A stretch of 64,000 nucleotides of DNA from Qipengyuania oceanensis (lineage in GTDB: Bacteria > Pseudomonadota > Alphaproteobacteria > Sphingomonadales > Sphingomonadaceae): NCBI RefSeq assembly GCF_009827535.1, contig NZ_WTYN01000001.1:2108001-2172000 (forward strand), written 5' to 3'. Below are positions 20,868 to 29,500 of the stretch, piece by piece. A program made the position numbers and the translations under genes. The notes under the pieces are model-generated. The model did no database searches. It saw only the letters and a list, made by a program, of their open reading frames with translations, and was not told the DNA's origin. The first letter of the stretch is position 1. Each line of letters begins with the position of its first letter.

Positions 20868-21020
20868 CGCCCAGCGCAAATTTATCCCAGTCCGACGAAC
20901 CTCTACTGGCTGTTTTTGCGAAGGCGCTGGCCGATCAAGGTTGACCAGGCAGCGCGCCGCTTTCGATGCCAGAAGTGCGGTGTGCGGAACTCAGAGATCC
21001 AGCAGGGTGGATTGGCGTAG
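20868..21020 (+). pseudogene. Possible remnant of a zinc-ribbon protein
   Basis: One frame reads LRRRWPIKVDQAARRFRCQKCG, a pattern I associate with zinc-ribbon tails of small sphingomonad hypothetical proteins, and ends at TAG 21018-21020. There is no start codon and the frame is blocked by TAG just upstream, so at most this is a broken fragment. Treat with caution. Confidence 0.3.
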
Positions 21021-21181
21021 GATGGCGAGGACCTTTGAGTTATCTAGCGCTGCCGAAAACCTTCAGCCTGTTTGCAAAATTTTATTGCCAGTGGGCCATG
21101 GCCGCATTGGAACTTTGTTATTTGCATTTTTACCCTTCAGGCATATATCCAGAACGTTCGTTACGCCGGTGACAGGGGCAT

Positions 21182-21199
21182 GTGGTCAAATCCGACCAC
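21182..21199 (+). promoter_or_regulatory. Palindrome upstream of the hicB-like gene
   Basis: Perfect 6-bp arms GTGGTC and GACCAC with a six-base spacer lie 21 bases before the antitoxin start. It is a candidate operator for autorepression by the antitoxin. Confidence 0.45.
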
Positions 21200-21219
21200 G
21201 TTTGAAAGGCGTTATTTTT

Positions 21220-21483
21220 ATGAAGCACACCGCAAGTTTTTCGATTCAGGTTAAGGCTGAATTGGACGACGAAGCGGGTGTCTGGGTTGCCACCTCAGAC
21301 GATGTTCCGGGCCTTGTGGCCGAGCACAAGGATCTACGGAAACTCATGGATATGGTGGCGGAACTGCTGCCTGTTTTGGTCGTCGAGAATGGCATGCTGC
21401 CGAACCTGAACGAGGCAAAAGAGATCCCAGTTCACATCGCGGCGAATGCGCTCGCGAAGCGCAATGTCTTGATTCCAGCTTGA
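21220..21483 (+). CDS. hicB: HicB-like antitoxin (DUF1902)
   Basis: The 87-residue product has the DUF1902/HicB fold signature VKAELDDEAGVWVATSDDVPGLV, the partial RNase-H-like domain that caps HicA. No obvious DNA-binding tail is present, although the C-terminal 25 residues are basic at the end. It lies four bases upstream of the hicA-like gene, the order usual for DUF1902 pairs. The ATG at 21220 gives the standard N-terminus; longer readings upstream are not homologous. Confidence 0.85.
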   Translation: MKHTASFSIQVKAELDDEAGVWVATSDDVPGLVAEHKDLRKLMDMVAELLPVLVVENGMLPNLNEAKEIPVHIAANALAKRNVLIPA

Positions 21484-21487
21484 TAGC

Positions 21488-21685
21488 TTGGCGGACTACA
21501 GGCGCGACGTTCGGAAGATTTTAGAGGCCAACGGTTGTTCGTTTGTCCGGATGGCAAACGGCAGCCACGAGCTTTGGGAAAGCCCAATCTCCGGAAATCG
21601 TTTCGTGGTTCAAAAGAACCTCAAATCCAAGATCTCTGCAAATAACATCATGAAGCAAGCTGGGGTGGATCACAAATTTAAGTGA
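21488..21685 (+). CDS. hicA: HicA-like mRNA interferase toxin
   Basis: The 65-residue protein has the double-stranded-RNA-binding-like HicA fold: RRDVRKILEANGCSFVR followed by GSHELWESP with the catalytic histidine, then a basic C-terminus. HicA toxins cleave mRNA and are neutralised by the partner HicB. It starts at TTG 21488 after the antitoxin stop. A terminator follows. The pair is element cargo and may stabilise it. Confidence 0.85.
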   Translation: MADYRRDVRKILEANGCSFVRMANGSHELWESPISGNRFVVQKNLKSKISANNIMKQAGVDHKFK

Positions 21686-21717
21686 TCGCAGAACTTGGCA
21701 ACCTGAGCTGGAATAAG

Positions 21718-21747
21718 AAAACCCCGCCAGAGCATGTGGCGGGGTTT
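21718..21747 (+). terminator. Terminator after the HicBA-type pair
   Basis: A perfect stem AAACCCCGCC / GGCGGGGTTT around a nine-base loop lies about 35 bases after the hicA stop. The A/T-flanked symmetry allows bidirectional use. Confidence 0.8.
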
Positions 21748-21861
21748 CCAGTTCCGGCTCCTGTTGCGGACTGAGAGCCGAGGACCGTCTGCTTCGATAG
21801 CGATCGCGTGAGCAATGTAAATGCCGTGGTCCAGACTGGCTCAGGTCTGGGTAGCTCGAAT

Positions 21862-21886
21862 GTCCGCTAACGACCCAATTGCAGAC
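21862..21886. repeat. 25-bp palindromic repeat, copy 1
   Basis: The arms are GTCCGC and GCAGAC, with the shared core TAACGACCCAATT. The palindrome extends outward as GAATGTC/GACATTC (21858-21890). Confidence 0.7.
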
Positions 21887-21910
21887 ATTCATGGCCGCTG
21901 TTAGGCTTGA

Positions 21911-22039
21911 ATGATGGCTTTCAAAAATCGAATAACTCCGAAGAGTTGCCTCCTCACAGCCATCCTCGGACTCATCGCCATCTATGCGCTTTATCGCCTC
22001 CTCATTTGGTGGGGAGTTGCCTTCTCTTTCAGTATGTAA
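21911..22039 (+). CDS. Possible 42-residue single-pass membrane peptide
   Basis: An ATG-ATG start is followed by a basic N-terminus and one strong hydrophobic helix (about residues 14-36, LLTAILGLIAIYALYRLL). It lies between two copies of the 25-bp repeat in the cargo zone. No clear ribosome site is present, so expression is uncertain. Confidence 0.35.
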   Translation: MMAFKNRITPKSCLLTAILGLIAIYALYRLLIWWGVAFSFSM

Positions 22040-22044
22040 TGGGC

Positions 22045-22069
22045 GTCCACTTTCCACCCACTTCGTGAC
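22045..22069. repeat. 25-bp palindromic repeat, copy 2 (degenerate)
   Basis: The left arm is GTCCAC, the core TTTCCACCCA and the right arm is decayed (GTGAC). It belongs to the TTTCCACCC subtype of the family. Confidence 0.5.
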
Positions 22070-22105
22070 CGATTTTCCTTGCTGGCGCTGTGCCAGGAAC
22101 GGACT

Positions 22106-22130
22106 GTCAGCTAACGACCCGATTGCGGAC
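22106..22130. repeat. 25-bp palindromic repeat, copy 3
   Basis: The arms are GTCAGC and GCGGAC and the core is TAACGACCCGATT. It differs from copy 1 at a few positions. Confidence 0.65.
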
Positions 22131-22189
22131 TTTCGCCTGACCGCGCTTCGATGGTAGTGTTTCGCCGCCGAGTGCAGCGGGATGAGCGG

Positions 22190-22417
22190 ATGGAACTGAT
22201 AAGAAGCGTCACAAGTAGGGATGGCAAGTACCGCATCGACTTCGAACGAGATGCAGACGGCTTCTACCGATACGTCACCTTTAACGACCGCTATCGAGAT
22301 CACGAGGATTTTCACAATCCGCCCTTCTGGACCATTGCGAAGTTCTCCGGCCTTTACGACACGACAGAGGCAGTTGAGGCAGACGCGAGATCAGAATTTT
22401 CTTGGCTTCGTGAATGA
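22190..22417 (+). CDS. Hypothetical 75-residue protein in the cargo zone
   Basis: The protein is small, acidic and aromatic-rich (DGFYRYVTFNDRYRDHEDF), with no recognised domain. The ATG at 22190 has a plausible GGGATGAG site; an in-frame ATG at 22151 would add 13 basic residues. It lies between two repeat copies. It looks like a genuine coding frame by codon use but I cannot assign a role. Confidence 0.5.
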   Translation: MELIRSVTSRDGKYRIDFERDADGFYRYVTFNDRYRDHEDFHNPPFWTIAKFSGLYDTTEAVEADARSEFSWLRE

Positions 22418-22445
22418 CCGCAGCCGACGGTAAGGATCGGACGAC

Positions 22446-22470
22446 GTCCGCTTTCCACCCATTAGCGGAC
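22446..22470. repeat. 25-bp palindromic repeat, copy 4
   Basis: Perfect arms GTCCGC / GCGGAC flank the core TTTCCACCCATTA. Copy 5 follows 24 bases later. Confidence 0.7.
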
Positions 22471-22494
22471 CTTTGGGCCCGAAAATCAGCGAAC

Positions 22495-22519
22495 GTCCGC
22501 TAACGACCCAATTGCGGAC
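22495..22519. repeat. 25-bp palindromic repeat, copy 5
   Basis: Perfect arms GTCCGC / GCGGAC flank the core TAACGACCCAATT. This is the best match to copy 1. Confidence 0.7.
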
Positions 22520-22594
22520 CTTACGGCGTTGACCTGACTTGGCCGAGAGCGGACTATTCGATATGAACGTTCTGCATCATTAAGGGTCAATGCA

Positions 22595-22996
22595 ATGAAA
22601 GCTTCGTGCCAATGTGGACAATTGCGCGTTGAAGTGCCGGGGCCGACGATCGCCGTAGTCGCCTGTCATTGTATTGCCTGCCAAAAGCGATCCGGATCAC
22701 CATTCGGAGAAGCAGCTTACTACCCGCACGATCAGGTCGAAATAAAAGGAAATGCCAAGCAATTCTCGCGCCCAACAGATTTGGGCGGCACATTCGACCA
22801 GTTCTTCTGCCCAGACTGCGGAACCACGGTGTTTATGCGCGGCACCAAAAACCCAGACGTGACCGGCATCCCGATCGGTCTTTTCGACGAGGGGCACAAA
22901 ATGCAGCCGGTTCGATCGGTATGGGAAGATCGTAAGCACCCGTGGGTCGAGATACCCACCGCGATGCAGCATTTTCCAGAAGCCAGGGTCGACTGA
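22595..22996 (+). CDS. GFA/CENP-V-domain zinc protein
   Basis: The 133-residue protein carries the GFA-family zinc ligands CQCG, CHCIACQ and FFCPDCG, in the order and spacing of the two-zinc CENP-V/GFA fold. Members are often annotated as glutathione-dependent formaldehyde-activating enzymes, but most are of unknown function and that reaction should not be assumed. It is cargo of the element, flanked by repeat copies on both sides. Confidence 0.85.
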   Translation: MKASCQCGQLRVEVPGPTIAVVACHCIACQKRSGSPFGEAAYYPHDQVEIKGNAKQFSRPTDLGGTFDQFFCPDCGTTVFMRGTKNPDVTGIPIGLFDEGHKMQPVRSVWEDRKHPWVEIPTAMQHFPEARVD

Positions 22997-23065
22997 CACA
23001 GTCCTCGGCTCAAACAGGGTAGGCGTCAGCAAACCTCTAGGATTGGTCTCAAACCTGCCATTCTG

Positions 23066-23090
23066 TTCCCCACCCAATAGCGGACATTCG
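23066..23090. repeat. 25-bp palindromic repeat, copy 6 (half)
   Basis: The right half, CACCCAATAGCGGACATTCG, is well preserved; the left arm is degraded. Confidence 0.5.
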
Positions 23091-23145
23091 GTATTTGAGG
23101 TGGCGCTACCTCTAAAAGGTACGTGCGTTACAATGCCGCTTAACG

Positions 23146-23175
23146 AAAAAGCCCCCGCCGGTTAGGGCGGGGGCT
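23146..23175 (-). terminator. Terminator of the virion-like operon
   Basis: A perfect 10-bp stem AGCCCCCGCC / GGCGGGGGCT with a six-base loop is followed on the minus strand by a T run. It lies about 165 bases beyond the last gene of the leftward structural operon and separates it from the cargo genes. Confidence 0.8.
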
Positions 23176-23340
23176 AAGGCCAGAAGGCTGCGAATCAAGG
23201 CAGTCCTTCGGGTCGCGCGCGATCTCCTGATCCGTTAACCATCTGACGCCAAGCGAAATCTAAGGGCAGGCCGCTCGTAATCGGGCGTTATGCGCCTGGA
23301 TTTCAGCGAGCGAGGCTTGCGATCCAGCAGGCTCTCCGGC

Positions 23341-25386
23341 CTAGCGGGCGTAGATCGTCAGCGTAACGTCATCATGGTAGCTGTCGTTATTCGTGCCTGA
23401 GGTGCGGTCCATCCTGTGCAGAATGTCGATATTGCGCGAGCCGCTATTGGCCGCTGCCGATAGGCTGCGCCGCATCCAATATTGGTTCATGCCCAGGAAC
23501 GTGACAGCGCCGTAATTCGTCGCCAGCGTGGTCGGGGTTCCGTTCAAGTAGCGGATGCCCATTGTGCCGGGGTCGGCAGTCTCATCGAAGTTGGTCTGCC
23601 ACCATCGCGCGGTCGCCCACAGGTCGCCAGATGCAATCTTGCTGTCGATCTCGCCGGTTGAAAGGCCGGTTGCCGTCGCGATACTGAAGCGCTGCCGCGC
23701 CACCGTCGCCGCATTCGGGCCGCCGAAGAAATAGGCAGTGTTCGCCACCCCTTCCTCATATCGCGGATCGGGGTTGCTCGTTCGCGTGGACAGGCCGCCA
23801 CTTTCACTCGTCCAGCCCGTTGTGCCGCTCTCAGCGCCGGGGTTGGTGATGGTCACATTGTAGGCAGTCAATGTGTTCGGCTCGTAAGTCCCGGCTTCAA
23901 GCGCCGCCAGTTCGGCTGCACTGAACGTGCTGTCCTTCATCGCCACTGATCGGATGCTTGCCAGCGCAAAGCCGTTGGCCCAGCCAGCACTTGCAGCCGG
24001 AGGACCGCCGATGCTGATTTGTCCGGGCATGATCGTCGGGGACACGCCATTCAGATCGTCAAAGAACAGGCCGTCCAGCCAGAACTCCCAATTGCCCGCG
24101 CCATCGTAATCGATCCGAATGTCACGCTCGACCGGCTTATTGTCAGTCAGTGGCGACCTCCAGTAAGCCAAGAAGCCCTCGTTATCGATCACTGCGTCCC
24201 GGCCTTCAGTCCCCACCCAGCATTCGTTTGTCGTCGGATGGAACTTGATGTCTTCAGGATATTGGCTTGGCCCCTGATGCGTCCGGAGGATGGCCAGCGT
24301 GCCGCCGTCCGGAGTCGAGGTGATAGCCGCCGAAATGTTGGCAACGTCGATCGGACATGTGTTGGCCGAGGTCGAGTTGGTGTTGTGTGAAAGGTAAAGC
24401 AGTCCGTCCGACTGGCGGAGCGTAATGCCCTGACATTGCCGCCCCAGCACGAACCGCTTGTGACGGTTCGCAATGGCGAAGGTTGCTCCGTCCGCAATCT
24501 GCGTGGTCGGGATAACGTAAAGCCAAGTGGTGCTGGATCCGATATAGAGGGCAATCAGCACATATTCAGTGCCGGAAACCGTCACGAACTCGATGCCGGT
24601 CAAGACGTTGGTTCCAAGGTTCGACAGGTTCCACGTGGTGTTGATTACTGCCGTGCCGCTCGCGAAGGATGCATCCAGATCGATCTCTAGCGCATCGTCG
24701 GTTTCGTAATCGACGCACCAGACCTCCCCATTTGCGCGGCGCGCCCATGCAGCAACGTGACGATATGTTGAAAGTCCGAAGGTAAAGCTTCCCAGAACCG
24801 TGCCATCGGTCAGGTCGATCTTGTAAACCCGGCTTTCGGTGTCGTTGTAGTGGCCGGAAACCAAGATTGTATCGCTGTCGAGAAACAGCAGGCCTTGCGG
24901 TCGGACTGTCTCACCATTGGCGGTCAGGCCAACCGTGGGCCAACGCAGCCCGTATCGCCAGTTGGCAATCCCGAAGTAGCGGGTCGTGATCGATCCATTA
25001 TAGGTCCGCAGCCCGAAGACGGGCGTGTTCCTCATCTCGTCGTCGTCGAAAATGCCGATTTCGAGTTTCGGATTGGCAGTCGCGTCGTCGTTACCGATCG
25101 ATAGCAGAACGTCCCGCGTGGTGTGGCGCGTGTTCGCCCACACTTTAGCCCGAAGGTTCACCGACAGGGCATTGGTTGACGATGCCAACCAAGCCGGGAG
25201 CGAAGTGGTCTTGAGCCTGTTCTGGAACCCATCGGCCTCGAACCCCGACGGGGTTATCGCCATGCCGCCCGATCGCGTCAGGGCATATGCCCCATCCTTG
25301 TCGGTTTCATCATAGGTCAGCGGGTAGACGAGCAGGTTCGCATAGTCCTCCGCAGCCGCTGGGTACGGCATCGTCTGAATAATCAT
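23341..25386 (-). CDS. Phage tail spike or receptor-binding protein
   Basis: The 681-residue protein is rich in Thr, Ser, Asn and Gly with no signal peptide. A LamG-like N-terminal region (residues about 30-150) is followed by a beta-propeller-like middle (repeats such as GLLFLDSDTILVSGHY and GEVWCVDYETDDALEIDLD). The C-terminal part (about 510-681) resembles carbohydrate-binding jelly-roll domains. The ATG overlaps the upstream fibre gene by four bases. Position last in the virion-like operon and composition point to host recognition; no fold was verified. Confidence 0.65.
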   Translation of the reverse strand: MIIQTMPYPAAAEDYANLLVYPLTYDETDKDGAYALTRSGGMAITPSGFEADGFQNRLKTTSLPAWLASSTNALSVNLRAKVWANTRHTTRDVLLSIGNDDATANPKLEIGIFDDDEMRNTPVFGLRTYNGSITTRYFGIANWRYGLRWPTVGLTANGETVRPQGLLFLDSDTILVSGHYNDTESRVYKIDLTDGTVLGSFTFGLSTYRHVAAWARRANGEVWCVDYETDDALEIDLDASFASGTAVINTTWNLSNLGTNVLTGIEFVTVSGTEYVLIALYIGSSTTWLYVIPTTQIADGATFAIANRHKRFVLGRQCQGITLRQSDGLLYLSHNTNSTSANTCPIDVANISAAITSTPDGGTLAILRTHQGPSQYPEDIKFHPTTNECWVGTEGRDAVIDNEGFLAYWRSPLTDNKPVERDIRIDYDGAGNWEFWLDGLFFDDLNGVSPTIMPGQISIGGPPAASAGWANGFALASIRSVAMKDSTFSAAELAALEAGTYEPNTLTAYNVTITNPGAESGTTGWTSESGGLSTRTSNPDPRYEEGVANTAYFFGGPNAATVARQRFSIATATGLSTGEIDSKIASGDLWATARWWQTNFDETADPGTMGIRYLNGTPTTLATNYGAVTFLGMNQYWMRRSLSAAANSGSRNIDILHRMDRTSGTNNDSYHDDVTLTIYAR

Positions 25387-26237
25387 GCCGTCCTCTTCAG
25401 CGCGGCAGCAACAAGCCCGGTCACGGAACTGGCGCTAACTTTCAGCCACGCACCTGCTTCGAGAGTTATCGGGCTGGTGGCGCTAGAGAATGTGCCTGGA
25501 GCTGCCGCCGTGGACTTCTCGTAGGCAATCGTGCCGGTGCCGCTCGTCGATTGATGCGTAAGGGTCATTGCCACATCTGCATAAAAGCGGGCCTCGCCAT
25601 CGTCGGAGAAATTGAAAACAGGCACCTCGTTCAAGACGAAGCTGCGCACCTGCGCTGCTGTCAGTTCTTGGATTGCCCCAGTGCCAGCGCCGGTTCGGCC
25701 CAGGACACGGGCAGACGACATGGTAAGGCCCGAGGCGGTCACATCGCCGGTAGGAGCACCGGCCTCGACCGCCGTTTCCAGCTCTTGCAGGGCATTCAGA
25801 ACAGAACTGTTGTCGCTGATCGTCGAGCCGGTAAACGTGCCTAGATCCTGCGCGTTCGTAGCGGTCCCCAGCAGCGCATCGTGGTTATCGACGCGCACCC
25901 CTAGGGCGCTCAGGTCGGAGTTGACCTCGCCGCCAGTGATCTCGACATCATCGATAGCCCACTTTGGGCCGCCGCCGTAGCTGATCTGAATGACGACACT
26001 GTTTTCGTTCGTCCAGAACTCGAAAAAGCCATTCGTGCGCGTCGTGACCCGCTCCCCGCCAGCCTGATCGATCAACGTTATGCCGTCGTCCGAGTAGATC
26101 GTGGCATAGGTTCCAGACGTGACCGTGGTGTGATCTGCGCTGAGAGTCGCGCCGGCCTCGTAGACCTGGATGGTCGCACCTACCACCGGGCGACCCGTAA
26201 CAAGGTCTTCGACCGTATCAAATTTGTGGCCAGCCAT
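25383..26237 (-). CDS. Tail fibre-like protein
   Basis: The 284-residue protein begins with a beta-sandwich-like domain (RPVVGATIQVYEAGATLSAD, residues about 15-95). A heptad-like stretch (NSSVLNALQELETAVEAG) follows, typical of fibre trimerisation. The rest is a Thr/Ser/Gly-rich C-terminus. It resembles an adaptor that fixes a fibre to a tail. It starts on a TGATG junction with the 44-residue gene upstream and overlaps the spike gene by four bases. Confidence 0.65.
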   Translation of the reverse strand: MAGHKFDTVEDLVTGRPVVGATIQVYEAGATLSADHTTVTSGTYATIYSDDGITLIDQAGGERVTTRTNGFFEFWTNENSVVIQISYGGGPKWAIDDVEITGGEVNSDLSALGVRVDNHDALLGTATNAQDLGTFTGSTISDNSSVLNALQELETAVEAGAPTGDVTASGLTMSSARVLGRTGAGTGAIQELTAAQVRSFVLNEVPVFNFSDDGEARFYADVAMTLTHQSTSGTGTIAYEKSTAAAPGTFSSATSPITLEAGAWLKVSASSVTGLVAAALKRTA

Positions 26238-26371
26238 CAGTCTCGCGCCCCCGTCTTGGCGCGCAGGGCTCTCTGCTCCGCGCGTTCCTTATCCGTCAGA
26301 TCAATCCGGATCGGTCCAATGCGGACCCCCAGATTGCCCCTGTGTTTGCCGGTTTCGTTGCTCAGTTTCAT
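26237..26371 (-). CDS. 44-residue protein coupled within the virion-like operon
   Basis: MKLSNETGKHRGNLGVRIG begins a short, strongly basic protein (RALRAKTGARD at the end) of 44 residues. Its ATG overlaps the upstream stop by four bases (26368-26371) and its TGA overlaps the next ATG by one base, so both ends are coupled. This makes it a convincing gene despite its size. It could be a small virion or scaffold component; no family is known to me. Confidence 0.65.
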   Translation of the reverse strand: MKLSNETGKHRGNLGVRIGPIRIDLTDKERAEQRALRAKTGARD

Positions 26372-26577
26372 TCCTCGCCCCCTCCCCGGTGCAACCCGGG
26401 CCAAATCTCGTTGATGTCGAATGCGTCAAAATCCCCATCCACCATGCGCGCAGGATCAAAGGCGGTTTCCTCGTCTTCGAGAAAGGCCGGAGGAACAGGG
26501 ACAACAGGGCCAATAGGGACACTAGGTCCGAAGACATCGCCAAGGATGACGGCCATGAGGGGCGAAACCGGCTTCAT
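26368..26577 (-). CDS. 69-residue acidic protein of the virion-like operon
   Basis: The short, proline-rich and acidic protein (FLEDEETAFDPARMVDGDFDA) starts four bases before the stop of the 1601-residue gene and overlaps the 44-residue gene by four bases. It is real by coupling. Function unknown. Confidence 0.65.
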   Translation of the reverse strand: MKPVSPLMAVILGDVFGPSVPIGPVVPVPPAFLEDEETAFDPARMVDGDFDAFDINEIWPGLHRGGGEE

Positions 26578-29500
26578 CGCTGCGCCCCAAACAAGCGCTG
26601 GGGCTTAGCCGCGCCGCCAAGCCTCGGGGCACCGTTCCAGTCGGGAAACTGCGCATGTAAATGCCCATCGTGCACCAGAAGCCGCGCGTCGGGTTCCTGC
26701 TTGGCGACCTGCGCCCGCAGCCACCCCAGGCTGCGCCCCGGTGGCGGCAGCATGTCCAGCGTGTCGCCATTCATATGCGTTGAATTGTCGGAGGCCTGAT
26801 AACCGCGCCGCTTGAGGCTCTGGTTATACTCGTAGTCGCGGAAGCCGGAGGTGTATTGAATGCCCGGGATTGCCGCACTCAGTCCGCCCATGACATCGCG
26901 GTCAGCAACCGGCTTACCCGGCCAGTCCTGTTTCGGTGCAGAAGGCGTGGCGCGCTTACCCGGCCAAGCCGCTTCAGGCCCTGCGGCAGCGCCCTTCGCC
27001 GGAAGCTGATAGTCCGGATCATCGATATACTCGCGCGCCGTCTTGCGAGCCGCTGCAACGGCCTTCTTGGCCGCTTTGCGTTTGCCCTTCTCGTCGGCCT
27101 GCAAATAGTCTTCCGAGCCTACCAGACCCAACAGGCTTATGTAGGTCAGCCTGCCTGCAATCTCGTGATAGCGATCATACTGTTCCGGCGTGTAATCGAT
27201 GCGCTCGCCATCTTCGGTGAACGACTTGCCCGGCGCGCTAACGCTGGCTTCGATCCGCAGCATCTCAGCCACGACAGGATCGTCCTTGCCCTTCGATTGC
27301 CAGAAGGGAGAAATGAAATCAGGGCCAAGGCTATCGTTCTCGATAGCCTCGCCAAACACGTCGCGGCGCGGCATCAGTTCGTCTGTCATGCCGGGAATGC
27401 GCGCCTGCACAGCCTCCCCAATGCTCTCGCGCTTGCGGGAGACTGGATCGATAGCACGGGCTACGCCAGCGACACCGGCAGGGACAGCGAACGAGCTAAC
27501 CGTGCGCTCAACCCAATTGTCGGCATAGCGCCCCGGGTCGGACAGCGCTTCAGTGAACGAGGATGCGCCCGACAGCCAGGTCTTGCTGGCAAGGTTGCCC
27601 ATGATCGAGGCAACCAGCATCACGGCCATGTCGTCGCGCTGCCGGTCGCTCAGCCCCTTGGGCAGCGTGGCCATATCGGCTGCAACGCCAATCGTGGTCG
27701 AAAACGGATCAAGCCGCGAATAGCTCACATAGCGGTCGCCAGCCTTGATCGAGTAGGGCTGCCAGCCATCGGCATACATCAGCCGCGCCTTCTTCGGGTC
27801 GGGCGGAACAGCGCCGGTAATGGTGCCATCAAGTGCGGCCTGATAGATCAAGGTCGCGAAGCCTGTGCCGAGCATGGCCTTGGCAACGGCAAGGTCGCGC
27901 CGCTCACCACCCGCGTTGAAGTCCTGTCGCCATTCCTTCAGCAGCGGGGCCGCAAGGGAACGTTCGGTCGCGAACTTCATCAGGTTGATGGGAGTCCGCA
28001 CGAACGGCACCACCACCTTGGCCATCAGGTTATTGCTGGTGGCATTGGAAATCGCTTGGCCGAACGGACCCAGCTTGCGCTGGAACGTCAGATAACGCCC
28101 ATACTCCAGTGCCTTCTCGAACATTTCGTCGGTGGGATTGGCGACAAGCTCTGCAACGCGGCGCTGTCTGGCCTCGCCCTTCAAGCCCTCGCGGTTCGCA
28201 ATCCGCATGGCCTCGCCGTTCAATTCCATCCGGCGCGCAATGCCCTTGAACAGCTGATCTTCCGCCGTGAGCAATCGCGTAGGAACTCGGATAACCTCGC
28301 CCTTGAAACCCTCGATCGCCTTGTATTGTTCGCCCTCGACCTTGGATGCGAAGTCGTCAGCCTCGCCAGTGCGAAGGGCCTTGCCGAACAGGCGGAAGCC
28401 TTCCTTGGCACCCTGGATCAAGCCGAACGTGCGCGCACCAACCTCGCTGGCCGCAATCCGTTCTGCCGCCTTGTCCCGGAACAGCGCCTTGCGTCCTGCG
28501 CCAACCACCGAGGCAGTGGCATATTCGGGAATCTGCGCAATAGAGGTGAGGCTGTTCGACACCATGTTGACCACGTGCGTGGGCGGGTTCGACAGCAGGA
28601 AGTTGATATACAGTTCGCTGATCTTGTTTTGCCACTTCGGCTTCGTCAGCTTCTCTGCCAGCGCATTGAACTTACCCGGTTCGAGCTCGACAGCATCGAG
28701 CAGCGCACCCGCCGCATCCTGCAAGTCATCCTTGCCGCCACCGCCACGAACGAGGCTATTCAGGACTTCGCCCCGAATAGCCCGCGCATCGGCTCCCATA
28801 CGGAACTGTTGCAGCGCTCGGCCTGCTTCCGCAGTTGCCCCAGCCACTTGCTCCTGGATGGCAACGTGCCGCAGCCACTTCTGGCGAAACTCTGCCAATA
28901 GCTCATCGCCGGGATCGTCCAGCGCCTTGATGCGCTTTGCCGCGTTGACCAGTTCGTTGCCCGACTTAGCGAGCAGCTGACGCGCTGCCAGTGCTTCCTC
29001 GGCATTGAAGGCCTGACCCTTGCGACGGGACAGCAACTGGTCCGGAGTCATGTTGAGTTCGGAGGCTAGGCGTTCCGTTTCCGCCTGCGCGACCCGCCCA
29101 CGGGTGGCAGCGTCGAAGCCCGTCCTGCGCTCACTCTGGACAAGCGCCCGTGAAATGTCCTGCGGGCTGTCGAGCTTGTCGAGGCGAATGTTTCCGGCAA
29201 AGTCTGGGGCAGTCGGCCCCCAGTCCTCATAGGCCTGCACAGGCGGATAAGGCGCATCATCGGCAGGGACCGAGCGGTCCTGCCAGATCTGCCCGCCTTC
29301 CTCGAATTGCTGTTGTTCCAGCGCATATCGATCGGCGCGCATCCCCTCGAATTGATCGAGTTCCGCCATATCGTCGGGGTGGAAGCGACGGCCTGGACCG
29401 CCCTCATAGGTTTCCCGCAGCGCGTCCAGAAACTCGCTGACACTTGGACGTTCGGCATGGTCGGGGAAATAGCCTGCCTCCCATGCAGCGTGTGCAGCAT

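Noticed and set aside
26856-28901. 681-codon frame antisense to the giant ejection gene
   Set aside because: No motif, low-complexity Arg/Ala/Leu composition, and no ribosome site; the coupled minus-strand genes explain the region.
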